64,000 nucleotides of DNA from an uncultured Pedosphaera sp. (lineage in GTDB: Bacteria > Verrucomicrobiota > Verrucomicrobiia > Limisphaerales > Pedosphaeraceae): positions 1 through 64,000 of the forward strand of contig CAIXFN010000072.1 of assembly GCA_903918755.1 (NCBI GenBank), given 5' to 3'. Numbering within the stretch: the stretch's first letter is position 1; each line of letters starts with the position of its first letter. This document shows positions 19,342 through 27,546 of the stretch, one piece after another. Both the position numbers and the translations under genes were made by a program. The notes beneath the pieces were generated by a model. It was not told the DNA's origin. It ran no database searches and was given only the letters and a program-made list of their open reading frames with translations.

Positions 19342-19384
19342 GGAAAAGAAAACGGGCCTTGGTCGGGGTAAACGACCAAGGCCC
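19342..19384 (-). terminator. Rho-independent terminator of the BI-1 gene
   Basis: A perfect 12-bp stem (GGGCCTTGGTCG and its complement, 19354-19365 with 19373-19384) has a 7-nt loop. Read on the minus strand it is followed by GTTTTCTTTT, the U-rich tail of an intrinsic terminator. It lies 19 bp beyond the stop of the minus-strand BI-1 gene. On the plus strand no T run follows, so it serves mainly the minus strand. Confidence 0.85.
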
Positions 19385-19402
19385 GGAAGGAAAAACCCGC
19401 GA

Positions 19403-20122
19403 TCAGCGCCGGTTCATTTTGGAAAGCAGGCGCAGGATTTCGAGGTACAGCCAGACCAAGGTGACGAGCAGGGCCATACCGCAATACCATTCCATGTAAG
19501 CGGGGGCGCGGCGGCGGACGCTGGTTTCGATAACCGCAAAATCCAGCAGGAGGTTGAAGGCGGCAATGCCGACGATAACCAGGCTGATCCCGATACCCAC
19601 GGGGCCGGAATCATGGAGATAGGGCATGTTCGCGCCGAACAGATTCATGATCATGTTTACGAAATAAAGCAGGCAGATGGCCCCGGTGGCGACCATGATC
19701 CCCTTGGTGAGGCGGTCGGTGACCCGGATGATCCGGTTCGTGTAGAGGACCAGCATGAGGGCCAGCACGCCGAAGGTCAGCAGCAGGGCATTCACCGCGA
19801 TGCCGGGATAGCGTTGGTTGAACATCTGGGACAAGGCTCCGAGGCAAAGGCCTTCCATGACGGCGTAGATGGGGGCGGAAATCGGCGTGGAGGCGGGCTT
19901 GAACATACCCACCATACAGGCGATCAGGCCGCCAATCAGGCCCACCGGGATCAGGATGCCCCGGAGTTCGGGCTGGGACCAGGAAATGATCCCGGTCACA
20001 AAGCACAAGAGCAGGAGGATGCCGGTTTTGTTAACCATTCCGGGAAAAGTCATGGTGCGCACTTCTTCCCCGGAAAGGGAAAAGGCGTCGGTGCGTCGCA
20101 GGAGCGGATTCGATGTATCCAT
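19403..20122 (-). CDS. Bax inhibitor-1 / YccA family membrane protein
   Basis: ATG 20122 gives 239 residues; the open frame extends 12 codons further. The protein is almost entirely hydrophobic with about seven membrane helices, and keeps the family marks ICLLYFVNMIMNLFG, GPVGIGISLVIVGIAAFNLLLDFAVIE and YMEWYCGMALLVTLVWLYLEILRLL. In this subfamily (YbhL/YccA-like with an N-terminal cytoplasmic tail) the role is membrane stress or Ca2+ leak control, by analogy only. It is a single gene ending in a strong terminator, divergent from the pseudopilus-like operon. Confidence 0.9.
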   Translation of the reverse strand: MDTSNPLLRRTDAFSLSGEEVRTMTFPGMVNKTGILLLLCFVTGIISWSQPELRGILIPVGLIGGLIACMVGMFKPASTPISAPIYAVMEGLCLGALSQMFNQRYPGIAVNALLLTFGVLALMLVLYTNRIIRVTDRLTKGIMVATGAICLLYFVNMIMNLFGANMPYLHDSGPVGIGISLVIVGIAAFNLLLDFAVIETSVRRRAPAYMEWYCGMALLVTLVWLYLEILRLLSKMNRR

Positions 20123-20164
20123 ATGGCCCAAAACTATCCTAAAGGCGGAAAAATGCAAGCGCGG

Positions 20165-20186
20165 TCACGGGAGAAATTCCCCGTGA
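20165..20186. repeat. Hairpin-forming inverted repeat before the pilus-like operon
   Basis: TCACGGG (20165-20171) and CCCGTGA (20180-20186) form a 7-bp perfect stem with an 8-nt loop. If the ATPase gene starts at 20228 the hairpin lies in its leader. If translation starts at the alternative ATG 20153, preceded by AAAGGCGG, the hairpin is within the coding sequence. Its function is unknown. Confidence 0.35.
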
Positions 20187-20227
20187 CGATTGGCGGCGGG
20201 GGGAGTCAAATTAAACGACAACCAACG

Positions 20228-21325
20228 ATGCAAGCAACCAGCGAACACGGCGAACGGCAGGGGGGCGAGGCGAATGCGCCGGAAATCCTGGAGGAACTGG
20301 TGCGGCGGGCGGAGCGGTCGGGGGCCAGCGACGTGCATTTGCAGATGGTGGGGGCGGTGGGGCAGGTGGCGTTCCGGTTGGACGGGGTGATGACGCCGGG
20401 GAAAGAGTTGCCGGCAGCGGTGGCCGAACGGGTGTGCGGGCGGATTAAATTCCTGGCCCGATTGAAAACCTACCAGGAATCGCTGCCGCAGGATGGGCGG
20501 ATCGACAAATCCGCACTGGGCACGCAGAACGATCTTCGGGTGGCGACCTATCCGACCGTGACAGGGGAAAAGATCGTTTTACGGCTGTTCCAAGCGGCGG
20601 GGGCGCGGCCGTTGGCGGAACTGGAGTTGCCACTGCCGGCCCGCCTGGAATTGGAGGCATTGCTGCGGCGAACCACCGGTTTGATGCTGCTCACCGGTCC
20701 GGCGGGGAGTGGCAAGACGACAACCATTTACGCGTGTTTGCAATATTTGGTGGCGCTGGGGGGGCGGCATGTGATCACGGTGGAGGATCCGGCGGAGCAA
20801 ATCCTGCCGGGGATCATGCAGACGGAGGTGAACGAAGCGCGGGGTTTGACCTTTGCGGTGGCGGCCCGGCACCTGCTTCGGCAGGACCCGCAGGTACTGG
20901 TGATCGGGGAAATCCGGGATGAGGAAACCGCGCAGATCGCGGTGCGGGCGGCGCTGACCGGGCACCTGGTGATCGCGACCCTGCATGCCGGTTCCTGCAA
21001 AGGCGTCTTCGAGCGGATGCAGGCGCTGTGTCCGGATCATTCGGCGGTGGCCTCGGCGGTGGAACTGGTGGTGAACCAGCGGTTGGTGCGACGCCGCTGC
21101 ACGGCCTGCGCGGGAGTGGGTTGTGCCGTGTGCCTGCAAACGGGGTATCACGGACGGATCCCCGCGGTGGAATGGCTGAAGGTGAACGATGCCATCCGGC
21201 AGGCAGTGCGGCGGCAGGATTTGGAAACGCTAAAACCGGTGCGGCCGTTGGCAGAGGCGGCGGAAGATTTGGTGCGACGGGGGATTACGGATGAGGCGGA
21301 GCAGCAACGATTATTCAGCTCATGA
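20228..21325 (+). CDS. GspE/PilB-type secretion ATPase, short form
   Basis: A start at ATG 20228 gives 365 residues; ATG 20153 (25 residues longer, with AAAGGCGG upstream) is an alternative. Visible motifs are Walker A GPAGSGKT (157-164), Asp box VEDPAEQILPG, Walker B VLVIGEIRDEE and the His box ATLHAGSC. A four-cysteine zinc motif, CTACAGVGCAVC, lies near the C-terminus. The family's N1 domain is absent: the protein begins at the N2 region (RRAERSGASDVHLQ). It would power assembly of a type II secretion or type IV pilus-like filament. It is the first gene of a seven-gene overlapping run. Confidence 0.92.
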   Translation: MQATSEHGERQGGEANAPEILEELVRRAERSGASDVHLQMVGAVGQVAFRLDGVMTPGKELPAAVAERVCGRIKFLARLKTYQESLPQDGRIDKSALGTQNDLRVATYPTVTGEKIVLRLFQAAGARPLAELELPLPARLELEALLRRTTGLMLLTGPAGSGKTTTIYACLQYLVALGGRHVITVEDPAEQILPGIMQTEVNEARGLTFAVAARHLLRQDPQVLVIGEIRDEETAQIAVRAALTGHLVIATLHAGSCKGVFERMQALCPDHSAVASAVELVVNQRLVRRRCTACAGVGCAVCLQTGYHGRIPAVEWLKVNDAIRQAVRRQDLETLKPVRPLAEAAEDLVRRGITDEAEQQRLFSS

Positions 21326-22302
21326 ACTACGACGAATTTGCTTTTTTCAACCAGCAACTGGCGGTGATGCTGCGGGACGGCATCCCTCTGGAGGGAGCGT
21401 TGCGTCAGCTCGCCACCAATATGCGCGGCGGGGCGTTGCGGGGCGAGTTGGAGAAATTGGGGGCGGACCTCAGCCAGGGGACGCCGCTGAAGCAAGCCCT
21501 GGCGGCCCGGCAATTGCCGGACTTCTACAAACACATGATCGAAGCCGGAGTCGCCGCCAACGACCTGCCGGGCATGCTGATTCTATTGGGGGATCATTAT
21601 CAGCGGGCCAACCTGCTGTGGACCCGGCTCAAAGGATTGCTGGTTTATCCCGTGTTGGTGCTGGTGGCGGCGTTTCTGTTGTCCGCGTTCATCACGTTTC
21701 TGGTGCTTACTTTGTTGGCGGGTTTAGAGGAAAATTGGATGTTTCAGCGAATCCCGCCGGGATTGGTGCTCGGGCTGTGGACGCCGCCGATCTTTCTTGG
21801 GTTTATGGTGATTTTGACGGCGGTGTTTCTGAGTGTGCCGGGGATTAGGCGGCGGTTGCGCTGGCGGTTGCCGGCCTTTCACGACGCCAGCCTGGCCGGG
21901 GTGGCCGGAGCGATGAGCCTCATGTTGCGCCAGGGGGGCAACCTGGGGGACAGCCTGAAACTGGCGCGGCAATTGGAGGGCGGAACTCGGGCGGGAACTG
22001 AGCTCGGTGAATGGGGGCGCCGACTCGCTGACGGGCGGGGTAAATTCGTGGATCTGGCCCAGCCGGGGAAGGCCTTCCCGCCGTTGTTCGTCTGGTTGGT
22101 CGCCAATTCGGGGGAGGATCTGGCGGGTGGCTTCCAGCGGGCCGCGGAAATTTACGGTGCGCGGGCGGCGCACCGGGTCGAGTTGTTTTTGTATGCGGTG
22201 CTGCCCTGCGCGGTGGTGGTGCTGGGCGGGATGATTCTGGGCCAGATCTATCCGCTGGCCGGAATGCTCAGCCAAATCCTGAACATGATGGACGGGAAGT
22301 GA
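21322..22302 (+). CDS. Type II secretion/type IV pilus platform protein (GspF-like), copy 1
   Basis: This encodes 326 residues with an ATGA overlap with the ATPase gene. The first T2SSF domain starts FFNQQLAVMLRDGIPLEGALRQLA, and the first membrane hairpin is LLVYPVLVLVAAFLLSAFITFLVLTLLA. The second T2SSF domain and last membrane helix (AVLPCAVVVLGGMILGQIYPL) follow. It keeps the usual three membrane segments of GspF/PilC, though it is shorter than typical at about 400 residues. It forms the inner-membrane platform on which the ATPase acts. Confidence 0.87.
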   Translation: MNYDEFAFFNQQLAVMLRDGIPLEGALRQLATNMRGGALRGELEKLGADLSQGTPLKQALAARQLPDFYKHMIEAGVAANDLPGMLILLGDHYQRANLLWTRLKGLLVYPVLVLVAAFLLSAFITFLVLTLLAGLEENWMFQRIPPGLVLGLWTPPIFLGFMVILTAVFLSVPGIRRRLRWRLPAFHDASLAGVAGAMSLMLRQGGNLGDSLKLARQLEGGTRAGTELGEWGRRLADGRGKFVDLAQPGKAFPPLFVWLVANSGEDLAGGFQRAAEIYGARAAHRVELFLYAVLPCAVVVLGGMILGQIYPLAGMLSQILNMMDGK

Positions 22303-23492
22303 TCACCGGCATGAATTCCCTCTTCGAAATTAACGAACCAAGCGACGTCCTGCGCGTGGGCATCCTGCTTCTCCTGTGGCTGATTCTGTGGCTCGGACCC
22401 ATTGGCTTGGGGCTAAATTGGGCTAGTTTGCTGCTGGGACTGCCTTTGCGACGATTGGAGCGGGCCCGGATGTTTCTGGATTTGCTGGAGATCGGCCTGC
22501 GGGAGGGTCGGACGCCGGAGTCCACGCTGGTGGCCATTTCCAGTTGCCGCGACCGCTCGCTGGGACTGCCCTTTCACCTGCTGGCGTGTCATCTGGAGGA
22601 GGGCTGTCGGCTGCCGGAAGCCTTGATAAAGGTCCCCCGGCTTTTGCCGCCGGCAGTGAACGCCATGCTGACGGCCGGGGCTGAATTGGGTGATTATCGG
22701 CGGGTGCTGCCCGCTTGTCGCCAGTTGCTGGGGGATGCCCGCTCTCAGACGCAAAGTGCGGTGAATTACCTGGTGATCCTGGCTTTTGTTTTCACCCCCC
22801 TCAGCGTCATTGTGGTGAGCCTTTTCGCCACCTCAGTCCTGCCGCAGTTGAGTAATGTGGCAATTTCCATGATCGGAACGGTGCCGCCGGAACTGCAATT
22901 CCTGATGGATTACACCGGTTGGTTGGTGGTCTTACAAGTGGTGTTGGTGCTATTTTTATGGGGGGGATTGGCATTAGGCTATATCGGCGGCCCGCGGCTC
23001 GCGGGGTGGGGTGAGTTCACGCTGGCACCCTTGATCCAGCGGGTGCAATACCGGTTGCCGTGGCGGCGGTTGCGGATGCGCCGGGATTTTGCCGCCATGC
23101 TGGCGATTCTCCTCGATGCCGGAATGCCGGAACCGCGGGCCCTGGAATTGGCGGCCGAATGCACGGCTAACGTGGTTTTTCGGACGCGGGCCCGCAAGGC
23201 CATCGCAACCCTGGCGGCGGGCGGAAAATTGACGGACGCGGTGGCCAATTTGGATGAGGCCGGGGAATTCCAATGGCGGTTGCGCAACGCCGCGGCGGCG
23301 ACGACCGGATTTTATCGGGCGCTGCAAGGCTGGATGGAGTCGCTGGATGCGCGGGCGTTTCAACGGGAACAGGCCACGGCGCAGTTGGTCAGCACCGCGC
23401 TGGTGGTGTTCAATGGCGTGTTGATCGGTGGCCTGGCTTATTGTTGTTACCGGCCCCTCGTGGCGCTGGTGGAGGCGGCATTATTATGGTGA
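22299..23492 (+). CDS. Type II secretion/type IV pilus platform protein (GspF-like), copy 2
   Basis: This encodes 397 residues from a GTG that overlaps the upstream stop (GTGA); ATG 22311 is an alternative start. An extra N-terminal membrane helix (VLRVGILLLLWLILWLGPIGLGLNW) precedes a divergent T2SSF domain (LDLLEIGLREGRTPESTLVAI). After that come a membrane hairpin and a second domain with MRRDFAAMLAILLDAGMPEPRALELAA. Two tandem platform proteins recall Tad-type or archaeal pairs more than classical T2SS. They may form a heteromeric platform. Confidence 0.82.
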   Translation: MITGMNSLFEINEPSDVLRVGILLLLWLILWLGPIGLGLNWASLLLGLPLRRLERARMFLDLLEIGLREGRTPESTLVAISSCRDRSLGLPFHLLACHLEEGCRLPEALIKVPRLLPPAVNAMLTAGAELGDYRRVLPACRQLLGDARSQTQSAVNYLVILAFVFTPLSVIVVSLFATSVLPQLSNVAISMIGTVPPELQFLMDYTGWLVVLQVVLVLFLWGGLALGYIGGPRLAGWGEFTLAPLIQRVQYRLPWRRLRMRRDFAAMLAILLDAGMPEPRALELAAECTANVVFRTRARKAIATLAAGGKLTDAVANLDEAGEFQWRLRNAAAATTGFYRALQGWMESLDARAFQREQATAQLVSTALVVFNGVLIGGLAYCCYRPLVALVEAALLW

Positions 23493-23866
23493 TCGGAATC
23501 AAACCTGGGCGGCGGCGCGAACGCGGCCTCCTCAATACAGATATGATGGTGGCCATGGGGATACTGACCCTGGCGATCATGCCCCTGGCCTTTAGCTTTT
23601 TCCAGGAGGTGGCGATTCTGCGCGGTTCCTACCAGAAATCCGTGGCTATGGAGTTGATCGATGGGGAGATGGAAGTCCTGCTGGCGGGCGAGTGGCGCGC
23701 TTTTCAACCCGGTCGGCAGCCTTACCCGCTCCACGGCGCGGCCCAGACCAACCTGCCGCCAGGGACGGCGTTTCTGACGATCACCGGGCAAAAAGCGCGG
23801 TTGGAGTGGTTGCCGGAGAATGGCAAGACCGGGGTTCAAGTGATCCGGGAAGGGTTTTTGCGATGA
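23486..23866 (+). CDS. Prepilin-like minor pseudopilin, divergent processing site
   Basis: ATG 23486 overlaps the upstream stop and gives 126 residues. A short basic leader (GRRRERG) precedes LLNTDMMVAMGILTLAIMPLAF, a class III-like prepilin helix. The usual Glu at mature position +5 is Asp here if cleavage follows the Gly. The rest is a small soluble domain. Position and topology match GspI/PilV-like minor pseudopilins. Because the motif is atypical, cleavage by prepilin peptidase is only inferred. Confidence 0.7.
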   Translation: MVIGIKPGRRRERGLLNTDMMVAMGILTLAIMPLAFSFFQEVAILRGSYQKSVAMELIDGEMEVLLAGEWRAFQPGRQPYPLHGAAQTNLPPGTAFLTITGQKARLEWLPENGKTGVQVIREGFLR

Positions 23867-24405
23867 AAATTCGAGATTCACGCGGGTCGGGGCAACGGGC
23901 ACGCGCGGAAGCCGGGATCATGCTGGTGGAATGCCTGGTCTATATCGGGTTATTCGCGCTGGTGCTGGGCATCGCCTATTCCGTTTTTTACCGGGGCTGG
24001 GAAAGTGAAAAGCGATTCCGCCGGAACGCGGATGAAATCGCGCTGGCCCTGAAGACCGGGGAAAAGTGGCGCGCGGATGTGCGGGCCGCTACCGGACCTT
24101 TGCGGTTGGAGCAGGCGATCGGGGAGCAGATCCTGCACATACCGCAAGCCAAAGGTGAGGTCACCTATGTATTCTGGCAGAACGGCATCTGGCGCAATGG
24201 TCCCGGGCAGTTGGAGGCATTCTTGCTCCTCGGGCCGGTCCAAACTTCCGAAATGGTGGCCGATCAACGGGGACAGGTGTCGGCCTGGCGTTGGGAGGTG
24301 GAACTGATGAGTCGCAAATATCGCCGGATGGTCCGGCCTTTGTTCACCTTTATCGCAGTGCCCGCCAGCGGAATGAAATCCGGTGCGGCGGCCCCACTAC
24401 CATGA
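23863..24405 (+). CDS. Prepilin-like minor pseudopilin (GspJ/PilW-like)
   Basis: ATG 23863 (ATGA overlap) gives 180 residues. The leader is basic and ends AEAG; the mature N-terminus IMLVECLVYIGLFALVLGIA has Glu at +5 and the hydrophobic helix of a type IV prepilin. The C-terminal globular part contains several Trp residues (YVFWQNGIWRNGPG). The size and gene order (after a shorter pseudopilin) resemble GspJ. It is likely part of the filament tip. Confidence 0.75.
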   Translation: MKIRDSRGSGQRARAEAGIMLVECLVYIGLFALVLGIAYSVFYRGWESEKRFRRNADEIALALKTGEKWRADVRAATGPLRLEQAIGEQILHIPQAKGEVTYVFWQNGIWRNGPGQLEAFLLLGPVQTSEMVADQRGQVSAWRWEVELMSRKYRRMVRPLFTFIAVPASGMKSGAAAPLP

Positions 24406-24641
24406 AATTCACAAACCAAATTTCTAGCCGCGATCGGCGGAGCCGCACCGGCCGTCACGAACGAGGGTCCGCAGTGGTGGTGTCGCTGATCCTGACTTCG
24501 ATCCTGATCATTTTTGTGGCTAGCAATGTGCGTAACCTGCGCCAACTCCAGCGGGAGATCCGGGAGATCGATCGCCGCCAAGAGCGACGATTGCAAACCG
24601 GCGGAACAACCAACCAGCCGCCGCCAGCCGCCCGGCCGTGA
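24402..24641 (+). CDS. Small prepilin-like / single-helix membrane protein
   Basis: This encodes 79 residues and overlaps the previous gene by 4 bp. The N-terminus HERGSAVVVSLILTSILIIFVA is a basic leader plus hydrophobic helix like PilX/GspK N-termini, but it lacks Glu at +5. It continues into a charged coiled-coil-prone helix (LRQLQREIREIDRRQERRLQ) and a Pro-rich tail. GspK-type minor pseudopilins also lack Glu+5, but they are much longer. It may be a shortened pseudopilin or an assembly accessory. Confidence 0.65.
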   Translation: MKFTNQISSRDRRSRTGRHERGSAVVVSLILTSILIIFVASNVRNLRQLQREIREIDRRQERRLQTGGTTNQPPPAARP

Positions 24642-24904
24642 TTGCCATGAACCGGATTGAAGTCATTCAAGGCTCCAAACGCTGCTACCTTTTTGGGGTG
24701 CTGGGCCTTGTGCCAATGCTGGGATTCCCTTTTGCGCTGACTGCATTGATGCGGTACCGCCGGATTCATTCCGCCAATGGTTCCGCCTGGAACCCGGCGA
24801 GTTCTTATCTGACCTGGGGCTTTGGTTACGGGATTTTGGGCTTGTTGATCACCACGATTACGGTGGTTTTGATCGCCGCGGCCTGGCTGTCTGGATTCGA
24901 CTAA
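24638..24904 (+). CDS. Small two-helix membrane protein
   Basis: This encodes 88 residues from GTG 24638 (overlap GTGA) or 85 from ATG 24647. Two membrane helices are clear: CYLFGVLGLVPMLGFPFAL and YGILGLLITTITVVLIAAAW. The family is not recognised. It is the last gene of the pilus-like run, and its stop overlaps the stop of the convergent response regulator by 4 bp. A link to the filament machinery is inferred only from position. Confidence 0.6.
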   Translation: MIAMNRIEVIQGSKRCYLFGVLGLVPMLGFPFALTALMRYRRIHSANGSAWNPASSYLTWGFGYGILGLLITTITVVLIAAAWLSGFD

Positions 24905-25599
24905 AGGGCGAGTTTGTACCCCACGCCGTGGACGGTCAGCAAATGGCGGGGGGAACCTCCGTTATCGCCGAGTTTCTTTCGTAATTGCACAATCACCTGG
25001 TCCAGGGTGCGGGTGGTGCCGAAGTAGTTGTAGCCCCACACTTCCTGGAGGAGCACTTCCCGGGAGAGGACTTCACCGGGGCGGGCGTGGAAGATTTGGA
25101 GCAGTTTTAGTTCGCGGGCGGTCAGTTCGCCGACCGTCTCCCCGCGCCGGAACTGGAAGGTGCGGGGATCGATGGTGGCGGAGCCGATGATGAAGGTGTC
25201 CCCGGCTGCCGGGGGCGGGGCAGCGGGCGGAGGTGCGGAGCGGCGGAGGAGCGCCTGGATGCGGGCGAGCAGCTCCCGGACCCCGAAGGGTTTGGTGACG
25301 TAGTCATCGGCGCCCAGTTCCAAGCCGACCACCTTGTCGATTTCCTGGCCTTTGGCCGTCAGCATCAAAATGGGGATGTTGACCTTCTGCGCGCGTAGTT
25401 GCCGGCACACGTCGAAGCCGCTGAGTCCCGGGAGCATGACATCCAGAACAATCAGCGTCGGCGAATGCTCGGCAACGGCGGCGAGCGCTTGGTCGCCCCG
25501 GCGGCAGACCGCCACCGCGTAATCTTCGCTCCTCAGGAACTCCTCTAGTCCGAGGGCGATGTTCGGATCATCTTCCACGATGAGCAATTTGGCTTTCAT
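24901..25599 (-). CDS. OmpR/PhoB-type response regulator
   Basis: ATG 25599 gives 232 residues. The receiver domain has DD10-11, phospho-acceptor Asp53 in LIVLDVMLPGLSGFD, Thr in MLTAKG and Lys in VTKPF. An Ala/Pro-rich linker (PPPAAPPPAAG) joins it to a winged-helix Trans_reg_C domain that ends in TLDQVIVQLRKKLGD and LTVHGVGYKL. It is a DNA-binding transcription regulator. The sensor kinase gene upstream overlaps it by 4 bp, so the two form a pair. Confidence 0.94.
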   Translation of the reverse strand: MKAKLLIVEDDPNIALGLEEFLRSEDYAVAVCRRGDQALAAVAEHSPTLIVLDVMLPGLSGFDVCRQLRAQKVNIPILMLTAKGQEIDKVVGLELGADDYVTKPFGVRELLARIQALLRRSAPPPAAPPPAAGDTFIIGSATIDPRTFQFRRGETVGELTARELKLLQIFHARPGEVLSREVLLQEVWGYNYFGTTRTLDQVIVQLRKKLGDNGGSPRHLLTVHGVGYKLAL

Positions 25600-27407
25600 G
25601 CGCGAGGGGTGAGGGGCAAATGGAGGGTGAAACAACTGCCGCCTTCCGGGCGGGGGCGATAGGTGACATCCCCGCCATGGGCCCGGGCGATCTGCCGGGC
25701 CAGGGTCAAGCCGAGGCCGGAGCCGGGAATGCCGCTGCTCAGGGAGTCGTGGGCGCGGAAGAATTGTTCGAAGATCTTCTCCTCACAGCCACGCGGCACG
25801 CCGGGGCCGCAGTCTTGGATGCTCAGCGCGATTTCCGACGACCCTGGGTTCGCCGGTTCGAGGCTCACCTCGATGGACCGGGCATCGCCGGAGTACTTTT
25901 CGGCGTTGGAGAGCAAATTAACCAGGACTTGGGCGAGAGCATCGCGATCACCCTGAACGGGAGCCAATCGCTCGAGGTCGTGGATTTCAAGTTCGAAGCC
26001 CAGTGATTCCAAGTGCGGTCGGTAAGTGGCAACCGTTTCGCGGGCGATGGTAGCCAAATCGCACGGCTTGAGTTCATACTGCCTGATGCCCCGATCGGAG
26101 CGGGAGAAGTCCAGCACGTTATTGATCAAGCGATTGAGGCGGGCCGTTTCCGCCGTGATGATATTGAGATAGGTGCGTTGTTTGGCGGGGTCGGCAACAC
26201 GGCCTTCGGCGAGCATTTCCGAAAACATCCGGATCGAAGTGAGCGGGGTTTTGAGTTCGTGGGAGACGTTGCTGACGAAGTCGGTTTTCTGGCGGGCGAG
26301 GGTGAGTTGGCGGTTCAGGTCGGTGACGATGAGCCAACTGCCGGCGGTGATGGCCAGCAGCAGCAGTGTGATCAGAAGGCCCACGGTGAGTTTGAGGGAG
26401 CGGACGGATTCCGAAAGCCGGGCGGGGTGGAGGAGGTAAACCGCGACTTCCCAATGCGGCAGGGCTTCGCCGATTTCCGTGGCCACGAAGGGTTGTTTCC
26501 ACTGGCCCGCAAAACCGGGCTGGGAAAGGGCGACAGGCCGGGTGTGGTCATCCAGGAGGGCGACCACGATGTCGTCCTGGAAAGCGGTGTCCATTTCGCG
26601 GACGATCGGTTGGAGACCGGCCTGGAGATTGGGGAGGGAAAGTTGGGCGCCAAAGACGAACTTGGGGTCGCTGGGCGGGCGGTACCACAGCAGGACATGA
26701 AGTTTGTTTTCCAGAAACCGAGCGACATTGCCTTCCGTGGCATCACCGATGATCTGACGAAATTCAGCTTCGGAGGCGGCCACTTTGGAGTATTGGCCCT
26801 GATCCGCCTCCTTGGGCGTGACGTTGAGTTGTTGCTGGGGGACGACGCTGCGGATGGTGGACTTTCCGCCATTATTGCCTTTGCTCACATCGTTGCGGGC
26901 GGGATCGCTTTTTTCCGCGCCCGGGGAGGCGTTGGGGGCGGCGGCGGCGTAGGCGGCGAGGCCGTTGGGTTTGGCCTGGTTCAGGCTGTTCCAGAAGACC
27001 TCGGCGCTTTCGCGGTTGGCCAGGAATTTGGAATTGTCGGTGCAAAACTGGAGCGCGGCCGGGTTGCTCGTGGGGGAAGGGGAAAGGATTTCCCCGTTCA
27101 GAGTAACGACAAAACCCACGGCGGCGAGGGGCCAGTTGGTGCGCAACTGATCATCGAAGGAACGGGCGAGGTCCCCAGCGCGGCGGCCGGCGAGGAGGGT
27201 TTCGACCTGTTGGGCAAAATCATGTTGGCGATCCGCCAGGAAGCTGCCGGCTGCCCGGGACAGGGAATCCGCCACCCCCTGGTAGAGGAGGGATTGCTGG
27301 CGTTCGAGGACGAATTGCTGGTCCCGGAGCGACCGCCCGGCCAGCCAGGCGAGCACCAGGCTGGGCAGGAAGACGGCCAGGATGAAAACCAGCGCCACTT
27401 TTTTCAT
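25596..27407 (-). CDS. Membrane sensor histidine kinase (partner of the OmpR-type regulator)
   Basis: This encodes 603 residues. The N-terminal membrane helix is at about 3-22. A long extracytoplasmic sensor (about 30-335) contains a low-complexity insert rich in Ala, Ser and Asn near 150-185. A second membrane helix lies at about 340-362. The HisKA motif is VSHELKTPLTSIRMFSEML with His383, and HATPase_c shows NLLSNAEKYS, DCGPGVPRG and GSGLGLTLARQIA. There is no HAMP domain between the membrane helix and HisKA. The signal is unknown. The short spacing (4-bp overlap) with the regulator gene supports pairing. Confidence 0.92.
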   Translation of the reverse strand: MKKVALVFILAVFLPSLVLAWLAGRSLRDQQFVLERQQSLLYQGVADSLSRAAGSFLADRQHDFAQQVETLLAGRRAGDLARSFDDQLRTNWPLAAVGFVVTLNGEILSPSPTSNPAALQFCTDNSKFLANRESAEVFWNSLNQAKPNGLAAYAAAAPNASPGAEKSDPARNDVSKGNNGGKSTIRSVVPQQQLNVTPKEADQGQYSKVAASEAEFRQIIGDATEGNVARFLENKLHVLLWYRPPSDPKFVFGAQLSLPNLQAGLQPIVREMDTAFQDDIVVALLDDHTRPVALSQPGFAGQWKQPFVATEIGEALPHWEVAVYLLHPARLSESVRSLKLTVGLLITLLLLAITAGSWLIVTDLNRQLTLARQKTDFVSNVSHELKTPLTSIRMFSEMLAEGRVADPAKQRTYLNIITAETARLNRLINNVLDFSRSDRGIRQYELKPCDLATIARETVATYRPHLESLGFELEIHDLERLAPVQGDRDALAQVLVNLLSNAEKYSGDARSIEVSLEPANPGSSEIALSIQDCGPGVPRGCEEKIFEQFFRAHDSLSSGIPGSGLGLTLARQIARAHGGDVTYRPRPEGGSCFTLHLPLTPRA

Positions 27408-27546
27408 TGGTCACCGTCAACATGGCACGACGGGGGGTGGTTCGTCGAGGGGGGATCGGATCGGGCGGATTCACCAACCCCGCGCCGGGGAGCCAGCGGC
27501 TGGAAAAAACGTGCAAATTCGGCGGGCAAGGGTTAGGCTGACGGGG

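Noticed and set aside
26013-27536. 507-codon plus-strand frame opposite the sensor kinase
   Set aside because: The product is a Gly-rich shadow with no domain; the minus strand carries all kinase motifs.
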